Shown: positions 47,040 through 57,939 of the stretch, in pieces
Numbering within the stretch: position 1 is the stretch's first letter
How the letters are laid out: each line of letters starts with the position of its first letter
Made by a program: the position numbers and the translations under genes
Assembly (NCBI GenBank): GCA_018894105.1
Contig: CM032120.1
Span: forward strand, 30,030,710-30,094,709
DNA length: 64,000 bases
Direction: 5' to 3'
From: Jacaranda mimosifolia
Taxonomy: Eukaryota > Streptophyta > Magnoliopsida > Lamiales > Bignoniaceae
The notes under the pieces: generated by a model
What the model was told of the DNA's origin: nothing
Database searches by the model: none
The model's input: only the letters and a program-made list of their open reading frames with translations

Positions 47040-48500
47040 TCGAGAGTACAAATTTTGATAAAATAAAGTAAAATTTAGGAACACTTGAAGTATAGAAATT
47101 CAATGAATATAGTATAAGTTTAGATAAAATGATGTATAAAATGAAGTATAATTTCAAAAAACAGAAATATAATTTTTGATAAAGTGAAGTACAATTTCAG
47201 AACACCTGAAGTATAAAACCTTAGCAATTGCAACACAATTTTTGAATAATCCATTAGTAGAATACTTGAAACTTAAATAATAGATTTAGATAACTGAAGT
47301 ATAAGTTTGGAACACTTGAAGTATAGAACTTCAATGAATAGAGTACAAGTTTAGATAAAATGATGTATAAAATGAAGTATAATTTTAAAAAATAAAAGTA
47401 CAATTTTAGATAAAGTGAAGTATAATTTCAGAACACCTGAAGTATAAAATCTTAATAATTGCGGTACAATTTTTGGATAATTCATTAGTAGGACACTTAA
47501 AACTTAAATAATAGATTCAAATAACTGAAGTATAAGTTTAGATAAAATAAAGTACAATTTCGAAACACTTGAAGTATATAACTTCAATGAATAGAGTACA
47601 TGCTTATGTAAAATGAAGTATAATTTCAGAAAATAGAAGTACAATTTTATATAAAAAGAAGTACAATTTTAGAACACTTGAAGTAAAAATCCTTAGCAAT
47701 TGCAATACGATTTTGGATAATCCATTAGTAGAACACTTGAAGTATAAAACTTAAATAATAGATTCAGATAATTAAAGTACAAGTTTAGATAAAATGAAGT
47801 ACAATTTCAGAACACTTGAAGTATAGAACTTCAATGAATAGAGTACATGTTTAGGTAAAACAATGTATGAAATGAAGTATAATTTCAAAAAATAGAAGTA
47901 CAATTTTAGATAAAGTGAAGTACAATTTCAAAACACTTGAAGTATAAAACTTTAGCAATTGCAGTACAATTTTTGAATAATCCATTAGTAAAACACTTTA
48001 AACTTAAATAATAGATTCAAATAACTAAAGTATAAGTTTAGGTAAAATGAAGTACAATTTCGAAACACTTTAAGTATAGAACTTCAATGAATAAAATACA
48101 TGTTTAGATAAAATGAAGTACAAAAGAAAGTATAATTTCATAAAATAGAAGTACAATTTTAGATAAAGTGAAGTACAATTTCAGAACTCTTGAAGTATAA
48201 AGCCCTAGCAACTACAATATATTTTGGTTAATTGATAAATATAACACTTAAAGTATATAACTTCAATAAATATAGTATAATCTTTGATAAAATGAAGTAT
48301 AATTTCAGAAAATCAAAAGAATAATTTTATATAGAAGACGTATAGTTTAGGAACACTTCAAGTATAAACTGCTAGAAGTTGCAGTACAATTTTGGATAAT
48401 CCATTAATAGAACACTTGAAGTATAAAACTTACATAATAGAGTACAATTTTATAACACTTCAAGTACAAAACTTTACAAACTGCAGTACAATTTAGATTC
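47040..48500. repeat. Tandem array D, unit about 230-260 bp
   Basis: The phrase CCATTAGTAG or a close variant recurs near 47,251, 47,482, 47,722, 47,982 and 48,400. Within each unit GAAGTACAATTT, CACTTGAAGTATA and AGAACTTCAATGAATA recur, so shorter sub-repeats are nested in the long unit. The array lies exactly between the two surviving transposase pieces. Confidence 0.88.
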
Positions 48501-48510
48501 TGTAGAAGTA

Positions 48511-48744
48511 TTACCTTAAATCATCACTGCTTTTCTTTGCACTGCTGCTCAATTCATCCTTTCGGTTTACCAGGATGTCAAAAACGTTCATCTTCAATGT
48601 CAAATGAAGAAAGGCCATATTCATGACACCGTCATCATCAGTCAAACTCATGTATAATCTTTGATGTTGAGCTATGTATTGCAAACTGAAGTGTTCGGCG
48701 TTGATTTCACTCCATTTTCTTGCGAGATTAATGTATATGTCCAT
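48511..48744 (-). pseudogene. MULE transposase N-terminal piece
   Basis: An uninterrupted 77-codon stretch starting MDIYINLARKWSEINAEHFS and containing MNMAFLHLTLKMNVFDILV. I place it as the N-terminal region of the MULE-1 transposase because it lies next to the right inverted repeat, on the same strand as the zinc-knuckle piece and in the right order. Its similarity to MULE N-termini is from memory and moderate. It runs into array D. Confidence 0.55.
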
Positions 48745-49006
48745 TAACTTGATTGAACACTTCTACTTCACTACTAGTTGACATTGTCAGAAAATATAAG
48801 AAACTCAGAAGCAACTAAGAAGAAACTGAGAAGAAGAAGAAACCCGAAAATGATGAAAATAAAAAGAGAAGAAGACAATGCAGCTATCGGGTTTGTGGTT
48901 TTTGGCTCTAACGTTATTCTTGTTCCCGCCGTGGAGCTTGTTGCGTTTTTTCTGTTCTTTCTATTTCTGGTATGATAGTGTTTACTGTTTGCTTGTCTGG
49001 ATGAAG

Positions 49007-49022
49007 AAGAAGAAGAAGAAGT
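49007..49022. repeat. (GAA)n microsatellite
   Basis: Five or six GAA units just inside the right inverted repeat of MULE-1. Confidence 0.85.
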
Positions 49023-49052
49023 GAGAAAAAATTAATGAAAAATATTATATTT

Positions 49053-49165
49053 AAGGGCATTTTTGTCAAATCAAGTGAGTGGGGAGTGATATCTAAACTT
49101 TTAACAAAATTAGGGAGTTTTTTCTAACAAAAATTAAGTGGGGACTGATCACAAAAGTGGAAAGT
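49053..49165 (-). repeat. MULE-1 terminal inverted repeat, distal side
   Basis: Inverted partner of 42,543-42,656; read on the minus strand it gives CTTTCCACTTTTGTGATCAG at its outer end. Confidence 0.75.
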
Positions 49166-49239
49166 GTGTTTGGTACTTTTAAATAAGTGTCCCAAAAAAA
49201 CAAAACAAATTGAGAGTAATGAAGAATAGTTTTCTGTTT

Positions 49240-49380
49240 TTTTTTTTTTTTTAGCAATGTTAAAATTTTTATAATATAAAGTAAATATTTATTTATTTAA
49301 TTTTTTGTATACTATTATAATTTTTTTAATAATTTTGATGAATTTATTTAAACTTTTAAGATAAATGACAGAAAAATAGA
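49240..49380 (-). repeat. Dispersed AT-rich MITE-like repeat, copy d
   Basis: Minus-strand copy of the family also seen at 5.1, 5.6, 27.1, 49.6 and 50.0 kb; the TTATAATATAAAGTAAATA block is the reverse of the family end. Confidence 0.35.
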
Positions 49381-49639
49381 CGAAGGAAAAAGAATAAACA
49401 ATTGAAGACGGCAAAAAGGTTAGAGAGAGAAAAAAAAGGAAAATTATTTTAAATTAAAGTTAATTTTATCAACTCATCTAAAAACATATTAATTAATAAT
49501 TAATGTCCTCGGTACTTTATATATGGTATTTATGCTATTAATAAAGCATTAACTCTTTTTTGGTGTGTTTTTGGATGGTATGATTAAAATATCTCTGGTT
49601 TTATTTTTTAATTACAATTCATACAATAACTATCAGTTA

Positions 49640-49810
49640 CAGCAAATTCACCTTATACCTTAATATTATCATTTTATCATAACTTTTTTTATTTTTGCTT
49701 ATATAAAGATTTAAATAAATATATTAGAATTATTCAAAAAGGTATTATATAAAATATTATTTGTTATACTATAAAAATTTTAGCATGCGAATAGTGTGCC
49801 AAAATCGCTA
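49640..49810 (+). repeat. Dispersed AT-rich MITE-like repeat, copy e
   Basis: Shows AATAAATATATTAGAATTAT, then ACTATAAAAATTTTAGCA and the end AGTGTGCCAAAAT; the clearest copy of the family with that at 5.1 kb. Confidence 0.5.
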
Positions 49811-49959
49811 GTAGATATGAAGGCGAGGACTTCAATAACCAATTTGATGCTTTTGTTTATGAATTAACAAAATTAACTCCATTTCAAAAGATAGTAGAAA
49901 CATAATTTTCTTTTCCTTTCTTCGCTCTCTAATTTTTGCTCTTCGATTGTCTATTTTTT

Positions 49960-50110
49960 TCTTTTATTAGTTTATCCATCTTAATTTTTTTATCTATCCT
50001 AAAATTTTAAATAAATACATTGAAATATTAAAAATATATATATGTAATGATATATAAAAATTGAATATTTTATTTACATTACAATATAAAACTTTTAGCA
50101 CAAGCACTAA
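49960..50110 (+). repeat. Dispersed AT-rich MITE-like repeat, copy f
   Basis: Carries AATAAATACATTGAAATATT and an ATATAAAACTTTTAGCACA-like end; diverged. Confidence 0.35.
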
Positions 50111-50494
50111 ATTTCCAAATCATTTAATAATAAATGTTGAAATTACATTAAAGAATTAGTAAAGATAAATTCAAATTTAAATAAAGAAAACATAATTTAG
50201 CATATGTTTAAGTGTTCACTTAAACCATCTACATGGCATTGTTTATTTTGATCATTACTTAATATCTGAGACACTTAAATCTTACACAAAATGAATACTC
50301 GTAATATTTATGTAAAGGCTAATGAAATGTAAAAGAATCAATATGTAATGAAAATAGGTTAAGGATATGCATATCCATATATACTCATTTGACATTACTC
50401 TTTCCAAACCCAACCCGTACTTTTGTCGGGCCTTAACCCACCTCTGACATGATTGAATGGGCTAGACGAGCAATGAATTTATTGGGCACCAAAT

Positions 50495-51080
50495 GAGATC
50501 CCATGCTCCATATTCTTATTCCATCTTCTACTTCATTTAGAGATGATGCCATGTGTGAACTTGATTGATATTTTTTAATGGAGGAGTGAAACACGGCCTA
50601 TTATATCAACAAGAAAAGTTCACTTATTCAGCAAAAATCAAGGAAAAATAAGGAAGGGAAGAAAAGAATGGAGAAGGAAAGGTTTTGCCCATATGCAAAT
50701 CATGGAGAAAAAAGTAGAAGAGATGCTTCATTCAAGTTGTCGGCATATTGCGAGGTTCCGAAAAATTCAATTTTCACACACCGGTGAGTTTTCTTTTTTC
50801 TTTTCCTTTTAATTAAATCCACATACATTTTAATTTGTTGGATTGATCATTCCCAAAATTATATAATACATATAAAATGTTTTTTCTTTGTATTAAATAG
50901 AACAACACAAGACTGAACATAAGTTATAAAACAAGCCTTGCGGAGCAGGGAAGGGGGGCGTGGAGGATGAGAAAGAAAACCCAAATGATGGAGTTTGTAA
51001 GGCCACCGAATGATGGACCTAAATAGAATCCTGGCAGTATTTCTTCTTTTCTGAATTATTAATAAAATATATTTGCAATC
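50495..51080 (+). repeat. MULE-2 left terminal inverted repeat
   Basis: Collinear with the reverse complement of 57,940-58,500. Shared anchors in order are CTCCATATTC, ATTCCATCTTCT, GAGATGATGCCATGTGTGA, TTATTCAGCAAAAAT, GGCATATTGCG, TTGATCATTCCCAAA, TTATAAAACAAGCC, GATGAGAAAGAAAAC, AATGATGGACCTAA and TGAATTATTAAT. Many substitutions and small indels separate the arms. Confidence 0.9.
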
Positions 51081-51083
51081 GCT

Positions 51084-51107
51084 TATATATATATATATAT
51101 ATATATA
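51084..51107. repeat. (TA)n microsatellite
   Basis: About eleven TA units at the inner border of the left MULE-2 inverted repeat. Confidence 0.85.
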
Positions 51108-52144
51108 GATGCACATGCTTGGTTCAAATTAATCAAAAATTGGTGCTTAATCCAATTATTATTTAATTTGATACAATAATTATAAATGAAAACTATCTAT
51201 TTTACCTATTTCAATTCAATAATTTCAGAATTTGTTTGTAATAAATTTATTCTTACACTAAGTTTTTTTATTGATTTCAGGTTTTATTTGTCCACAGGTA
51301 ATGGATTATAGATAATCGTGATGATCTTACTCCACATCACAAATTTGAATTTTTTGACGATGAAGTGAATAAGGAAAAAGATGATTTTAAGGATGCCAAT
51401 TAAAAAAACTCTCATAATTGAACGTCACTCGGCCATTTTGGAGGAGAAAATTCTAAATTTTGGTATAGAGTTTTGATAGTGAAGAAGATACTTATAAATT
51501 TTATAATGAATATGCGAGGTTGGCTGAAGTTAGTGTCAGAAAACACATGATTCATAAATATATCAGTAGGAGGATCATCGATAGATCATATTGTTGTGTG
51601 CGCCAAGGTTGTTGATAGAAAGACAAAAGAGATGTCAGTGTTAAATCTCATCATCCAAAAACAAGAAAAGGTTATTTTGCGATGATGAGGATTAATGACT
51701 GCTATAGTTTATACTGATAAGTATAAAGTTGTCAATTTTGCAACTAAGCATGGTGATTTAAAGAGCTCAAGTAAAACTCATATGTTGAAGTCCAACAGAA
51801 CTATCAGTGTTGCACAAGCATACAAATAGATTAAATAGATAGTTCATAAATAGCACCGAGAGCAAGTTTTGCCTTAATAGATAAACAAGTAGATGGATGT
51901 GAAAATGTTGGGTTTATCTTTGAAGATTATAAAATCTATTTACGTTCAAAAAGAACTGTAGAAATGAAAATAGTGACCCTAGTAGCGTACTTGAATACTT
52001 GCAACAAAGGCAACTATATGATCTAAATTTCTTTTATACAATTCAAGTCGATGAAGATGATTAAATTAGCTAATATATTTTGGGTCAATGCACAAATGAT
52101 GGCTGACTATGCCATTTTAGTGAGGTGGTATGTTTTGATACAAC

Positions 52145-52944
52145 TAGGACTGTAAATGGATATTCAAAGATTCGTTTACCATTCGCATTCATATCCGTTT
52201 ATACAAAATTTACCCGCATTCATTTAAAGCGGATATTATCTGTATTCGATTAATAGATATTCGATTTCGATCCGTTTAATATTCGATTCGAATATATATT
52301 TATTAAATAATATATTATTTATATTTTTCAATAAAAATCTCATAATCCATATATGTATATATATATATGTATAAATTATAGTTGAAGAATTGGGAAGAAA
52401 AAAGAATAAATTTAAAAAATTATTGTAATATAGAGAAAAAAATTGAAGAATAAAGTTAATCAACATAATTATTGTTGGTTGACTTTATAATTAATACACT
52501 TAAATACCATTATTAATATTAATTAGTATTAACAATCAATTATAAAATCAATTATTAATTAAAAATTATGCTATTTGTTTGATTGCTTTCTTTTTAATAA
52601 AATTGTATAGTTCATTTTATTAATTAAAATATGAATTCATTATAAGTTCATAGATTCAAGTATTTTGATATTCATAAATAGATATCTAAATAATTGTCAT
52701 CGAATATAAATATCAAAAAAAATAATTCGAATATGGATAAGTTTAATCAAATATGAATGCATCTAAATAAATATAATCAAATACAGATATATTCGAATTC
52801 GACTGATATTCGACGGATACGAATTCGGATATCATTTTTAAATATTCGTCAAATCCGTATCTGTATTCAAATATTCAAAAAGTTAAACGAATACGAATAT
52901 GAAAACAATGTATTTGATCTGTTTAATATCCGTTTACATACATA
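52145..52944. mobile_element. hAT-type non-autonomous element, copy 2, exact TSD
   Basis: An 800-bp copy of the family at 2,945-3,759. The left end reads TAGGACTGTAAATGG and the right end, inverted, TATGTATGTAAACGG. GATACAAC is duplicated exactly at 52,137-52,144 and 52,945-52,952. One copy of GATACAAC is part of the transposase codons for FDTT, so the insertion interrupted a gene that was once open. The two family members share most of their interior. Confidence 0.95.
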
Positions 52945-54064
52945 GATACAACTTATAAACAATCTAAAGAAGGTTGGCCATTTACTTTTTTTGTTGGTGT
53001 AAACCATCATAAGCAAACTATCGTCTTTCGTGCAGCATTATTATATAATGAAACTACATTGACATTTATCTAGTTGTTGATACTTTTGCTACAGCCATGT
53101 TAGGAAAACAAAGTGGCCTGAAACTTCCCATCGTTAGTGCATTTGGCATATGTACCAAAATGCAGCAATCCATCTCAACAGTGTATATGCACACTTTACA
53201 AGTTTCTCTAAGAATTTCAATGCATGTATTCATGATTGTGAGGAAGAAAAAGAGTTTTTAAATGCATGGCATGAAATGTTGGAAAAATATAAATTTCAAA
53301 CTAATGAGTGGCTGAAAAAGATGTTCAAAATAGGAGGAAAATGGGCACAATAAAAGCATGAACAATGTTCTTAAAAGATATATGAGTTACAAATATAATT
53401 TGTTGCAATTTTTTCACCACTTTGATAGATTAATTGATGATCATCGATATGAAGATTTAAAAGCAGACTTTAGAACATCTTCTTTTGCAGTTGAAATTCT
53501 AAACCATGCAGCTAATATACAGGGAGGGATCCAGAAATAAGAGTGCAGGAGGGCAAAAATTGTAAAGCTTAAAATTTTAAATATAATTTTCATAATTTGT
53601 GAATTCAAAATACACATTTTTAGAAGTTGAGTGCGATATTCTTTTATATCATAAAATTTATAAATGATCAAACAATATCAAAAAGAATTAGTAATTCATA
53701 GCAAAAAAAATTCTCCCACTTGCAACTGTTGAAACATAAAGAAAAATCTAAAAAAAAAATTAAATATTCACTTACATTTATCTCTTTATCTGAAACTTAT
53801 TAAAGTCAAAACAAGAGATTTTAGTTGTTTTGTAAGTCCCTCAAGATTTAATTAGCTAAACCCCCATAACGTTTTCTCAAATAAATAAAATGAAAATGCC
53901 CTAACTAGCCTAACTTAATAGTTTTCACTTGGTTACTTGATTTTAAAAATGGACCTAATAATTTGTTTTGGATTTTAAAAAAGATAAAATAGATAAAGAT
54001 TTCATTAATTGATTTTAATTTTTATCTTTAATTAAAAATAAAATAAATTTAATTCACTAAATCT

Positions 54065-54273
54065 AAGGCTATGTTCACTAGCATTTTGGGAAAAATTTTC
54101 CCAAGTCCCAAAACAATCCTAAAAAACATACACATTCTCCAATCATTTTCCCAAAATACAAAAAATTATACCGAAAAAACCCTCAGAATTCAATCTCGAA
54201 AAGACCCTACACACTACCTTAGCCCTACCTAACACTCAAGTATATATATATATACACACACACACCATCAAAG

Positions 54274-54305
<32 letters not shown>

Positions 54306-54541
54306 TTACATAAAAAAATAATTTCTTCCTATAAACCCAACAAAAAAGTAACTCATTTGACATTTACAGTAAAATTTGTCCCCCCACCAAAACATTAACA
54401 AACAAACAACTCATTCTCAATCCATTTTCCCTATTTTCCCAAAACATAAACAAACACTTGACATTTTTTTTCAAGTTTTCTCCCAAAAACTTTCTCCCAA
54501 AATGTTTTCTAGAAAATGGCCAAAATGCTGGCGAACAAGCC
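54065..54541. mobile_element. MITE nested inside the 53.5-54.75 kb insertion
   Basis: A 477-bp element with inverted ends: GGCTATGTTCACTAGCATTT on the left and, inverted, GGCTTGTTCGCCAGCATTT on the right. The flanking 8-mers CTAAATCT and CTAAATAA match at 6 of 8 positions, a worn hAT-length TSD. Compound TA/CA microsatellites are at 54,240-54,300. Confidence 0.75.
54239..54300. repeat. Compound (TA)n(CA)n microsatellites
   Basis: Two TA runs separated by a short CA run and a spacer, inside the nested MITE. Confidence 0.85.
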
Positions 54542-55590
54542 CTAAATAATTAATTTTTTATTTAAGGCCCATAATAAAAGTTAATTTTTTTAAAAAATTA
54601 ATGAATAAAATTAAAAATTAATTACTTTTAATTAATATTAATAATTTCTTCTTTTTAAAAAATTATTTAAATTAATTATTACTAAAATTTAAAATATATA
54701 TCATAATACTAAACATAGGAGGCAATGCCCCCCCCCCTCCCAAGGTCCGTCTACTCATGCAATGTTTGGATTATTTCAAGATGAGGTGCATAAAGCATAT
54801 TCTACTGTGGAATTGTGTAGTGAGAGTGGATAAATTTTTGAGTATAAGGTTACACCTTTTAGAAAGCATTACAAAAACACTCTTATGTATGATTCATCTC
54901 AAGGTAAAATTTCATGAAGTTGCAAAAAGTTTGAGTTCACTGGAGTATTATGTCCGCATGCCCTTAAAGTGCTTTCTTAAAGATATATTGTCAAAAATTC
55001 CTGAGTTGTATGTTAAGAAGATGTGGACCAGAAAGGCAAAGAAAAAAATAGTTGAAGCACAAACTTTGAGACTTATGGCAAAGGTAGTTGAAACTATGAA
55101 TGAAAAGGATAAAAAAAATGATTGGAGTTAACCACAAAAAAATTGTATAGCTTAACTTATCAGTTAGCAAGAGGGGTTATTTTAACTATGGAAACATTTA
55201 AAATTACAAAAATTGATCATCTGAAGATGATTGAAGAAGTCGATACAAGTTTGGAGAATAGAATAGCAATGAGACCAACTTCTAGGCCGAAATCTATTTT
55301 GCAAAAAAAATATTTTATCAAGAGTTGTGGCAAAACAAAATTCTAGTTTTAAAGTATCTAATAAACAAACTCTTACATTGGCTGACAATGGAAACACATC
55401 TAATGAAATTACAATAAAGGAGGGGAAAAGTAAAGAGAAGAAACCCATAAAATCTAGAAAAAGACCAAGGAATGGATTGGAGAAGAGCATATATAGAAAG
55501 AAGCAAAAGCAGAATAGTATCTCTTCACCAAACAATACAATCATATATAACGAAAGCATTGACCCAGTATATCTTTTTTCATAGCATTAC

Positions 55591-56146
55591 ATAATTATTT
55601 TATATTTATTTGAATTGTTTGCTATCAGATGTGACATATATTTTCAACTTATAAATAATTAACTAAGTAAATGCATACTCTTTATAATGGGACAACTTGT
55701 CTAACAATTGGAGTTGCCACTGATTCTAGTTCATTACTTTCCTTCCCACAACTTTCCCATGTTCTTAAATATAATTATATCTTTTTAATTCATATGTGAA
55801 TTCAATACATTTTATCTCAGTCTAAGTCCCATATATTTTTCATATTTTTTTTGTTTTTGATAAACCAAGAATATCAAATTGGTAGGTCTATAGTAAGCAT
55901 GGTTTATCCTACTGAAAAGCCTTTATTGTCGCATATAAAACCATTCCAATATGCACAGGTATCACATGTCTTGTAATGATATTATATTTTACAATAAAAA
56001 GTTGTTATAACAATCAAAATATTTTCTATTCTTTTATTGTAGATTTTGAATAAAATTATTCATTGATAGATTAACCATATGCCTTGTTATCCAAGAAAAG
56101 ACCAACACAATAATAGAAGCTTAACACAATTGCTATAGGTGGTGAT

Positions 56147-56179
<33 letters not shown>

Positions 56180-57490
56180 GTTGAAAAGATATTATTATAT
56201 TTTGTTTTTAAGTACATGTCAGATTCTTTTAATTATTTTTTACATGTAAAGCAATAACTAATCATGCCACAAGGATTTAAGAGGCTTCAACTGGGTAATT
56301 TCATACCTCAAAGTGCATGCGAGAAGGCTAATGATGGACATGATGATGTGCCTAAAGAGTGACTGGAAGGGCTTCACTTGAATAATATTACACCTCAATT
56401 ATTGTTTATGTTTTATTCTTCTTTTTCTAATAAGACATTTGAATGGATATTGTTTGATTGATTCAAGGATTAGATGAAATAACATATTCAAATCGTGGTT
56501 GTTTATCATTAAAATGGTTGAAAAATGATATGGGTGCACTGGAGTCCAAATGTTACTTTCTAGTATATTCTTAACTTTATTTTGTTGCATTAGAGTCTAA
56601 ATGTTACTTGGTATAAGACGTGTTCTCGCTGGCTTTTACTAAATATGGGTGCTGCTCTTTATCTAATGGTTTTATTGGCTGAGAATTTGATCTGGTGGCT
56701 TGTTGGACTCATCTTAGGCATAAAGATTTAGTGTTTAAGCAAATGGTACGCACATTTTATGATTGATCAAATTGGTTTTGAGTAGCAGGATGCTAGATGT
56801 CATTCATATGGCCGGCTGGCTGGTTTGGATGTTTTTGCATCTTGGGGTCAGCTTCTTGACTTCATCAAGGGAGAACACTAGTTTCATTTATGAAAACATG
56901 AGCAGAATTTACCCCCACCAACTCTTTTTTTAGACTGTTGTTTTCCTAATTTAAACACAAAATCAAATATTTGATAGAAGCACAAAAAAAAAAGTGCCTA
57001 CTATGGGAGTACACCACCAACATTAAGGAGAGCAAAGTGGTTAATTTTGAGACTAATTGTCAAGTTTTCCCTTAAGCTGATTGGCATATTGATGATGCCG
57101 AATGCATCTTATTTATCAGTAGTTTGTTATCTTTATGTATATGTATTTTCTACTAATTAGTTGAGCTAATTAGTTGTATTACTTAGCTAACCTTGTATGA
57201 TGGTCTTTTAAGTTCTATAGAGATATTCTGCAAATTTCCTTTTGTCTGTCCAATAAATGCCTCTTTTATCTAGAATAGATAAAATGCCTATATTTGCTAG
57301 ACTAAAAAAAATGTTCAACTAAGCAACAGGCCATCCATGTTTCAAACCCAAATAAAATTCAAGAATATCACATTATTGGAAACTATTTTTAGATAAAATA
57401 GAACAAAAAAAATTTTCATTTAGTATTTGCATTGATACTCGATAATTGTTTTAAAAGAAACATCTATAGAGGTGAATATCTATTATATAA
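55591..57490. other. MULE-2 interior without recognised gene
   Basis: Non-coding sequence between the transposase remnant and the tRNA-like sequence. A CA/TA microsatellite is at 56,148-56,180. I found no captured protein gene, although MULEs often carry host fragments. Confidence 0.4.
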
Positions 57491-57493
57491 GAT

Positions 57494-57561
57494 TGCAGAT
57501 ATGGGGAACTAAATCCCATGCGTCCCGCAAAGCAAACGCTCTACCATTGAGCTATATCCCC
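57494..57561 (-). pseudogene. tRNA-Ala(UGC)-like pseudogene
   Basis: On the minus strand it starts GGGGATATAGCTCAATGGTA, the acceptor strand, D arm and A box of plant tRNA-Ala, and the anticodon region TTTGC keeps TGC. The G3-U70 pair, the alanine identity mark, is still possible. The anticodon arm has lost several bases so the 3' side cannot pair, the T arm B box is altered (GGGATTTAGTTCC) and one acceptor pair is mismatched. At 68 nt it is too short to fold properly. Confidence 0.8.
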
Positions 57562-57939
57562 TTAGAAATTTCATTTGCTACGTACTTGTAGTGTATAATA
57601 TAATAACTACCACACACATATCCAAACAATGTAATTGCTTGAAATTAGTAAAATTTAATTAGTCTAGTGAACATGCCCAAAACCAAGAGTCCCTACAATG
57701 TGATTGATTTTTTGAAGTTCAAAAATATAAGAATATTTGAATTGTTTGAAATTTGTATTAAATGGACCATACCTCTTGCGATCGACACACAATTGGTTTA
57801 GAGCTTGTTTCTGGTTTATTTTGATCCCCATGGGCATACTCCATTGTTAGAATCTACAAAATATTGATACTATCACATAAGAAATCTAGTAGTTGGTAAT
57901 TAAACATTGAGGAAATGAACAACCCAACAAATTCGCATC

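Larger units (their letters stand above)
42543..49165 (-). mobile_element. MULE-1: Mutator-like element filled with tandem repeats
   Basis: About 6.6 kb bounded by inverted repeats of some 113 bp (42,543-42,656 and 49,053-49,165). Inside are an N-terminal (48,511-48,744) and a C-terminal (46,760-47,030) piece of a MuDR-type transposase on the minus strand. Four tandem-repeat arrays occupy most of the rest, with a GC-rich retroelement fragment in the first. The catalytic centre of the transposase is absent. No 9-bp TSD was found. The element abuts the RH3 promoter, in line with the known preference of MULEs for gene 5' ends. Confidence 0.75.
49166..50494. other. AT-rich region with three MITE-like repeats
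   Basis: No gene. Besides the repeats listed separately there is a long T-run near 49,237-49,252. The part 50,120-50,494 shows nothing recognisable. Confidence 0.45.
53520..54750. mobile_element. Insertion in the FAR1-type gene (hAT-like, TSD unclear)
   Basis: Transposase coding similarity stops at 53,519 and resumes at 54,762, so about 1.2 kb was inserted. The left end reads AGGGAGGGATCCAGAAAT and the right end GGCAATGC, a 10-base C run, then TCCCAAGGTCCGTCT, a weak inverted repeat (GGGAGG, GGATCC/GGACC) in the style of a common plant element group. The TSD could not be fixed. A further element sits inside it. Confidence 0.6.
51301..55590 (+). pseudogene. FAR1/FHY3-type MULE transposase, broken
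   Basis: Recognisable in order: a FAR1 DNA-binding domain (FDSEEDTYKFYNEYARL, about 51,470-51,520, then SYCCVRQGC); the MULE DDE domain with VCFDTTY, carrying the first catalytic Asp, split by the hAT element at 52,145; FTFFVGVNHHKQTIVF (52,983-53,030); PETSHR then CIWHMYQNAA (53,117-53,170); YMSYKYNLLQFFHHFDRLID (about 53,380-53,440); and a SWIM zinc-finger region near 54,905-54,975 in which the first Cys codon is TGA. The segment that should hold the second catalytic Asp, between KQ and PETSHR at about 53,115, is deleted, and a shorter deletion lies at about 53,350. Stops occur at 51,612, 52,063 and 53,071. Related FRS proteins are host light-signalling factors, but here the long TIRs show it is the transposon's own gene. 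Confidence 0.88.

Noticed and set aside
43160..48500. CRISPR array or centromeric satellite
   Set aside because: Units of 87-260 bp have no conserved repeat/unique spacer alternation. The arrays are short, differ in period and are bounded by MULE ends and transposase pieces.
51301..55590. A host FRS transcription-factor gene
   Set aside because: Long inverted repeats flank it and it is broken by stops, deletions and insertions, so the transposon's own transposase is the better reading.
57494..57561. Functional tRNA-Ala
   Set aside because: The anticodon arm cannot pair, the variable region is missing and the B box is altered.
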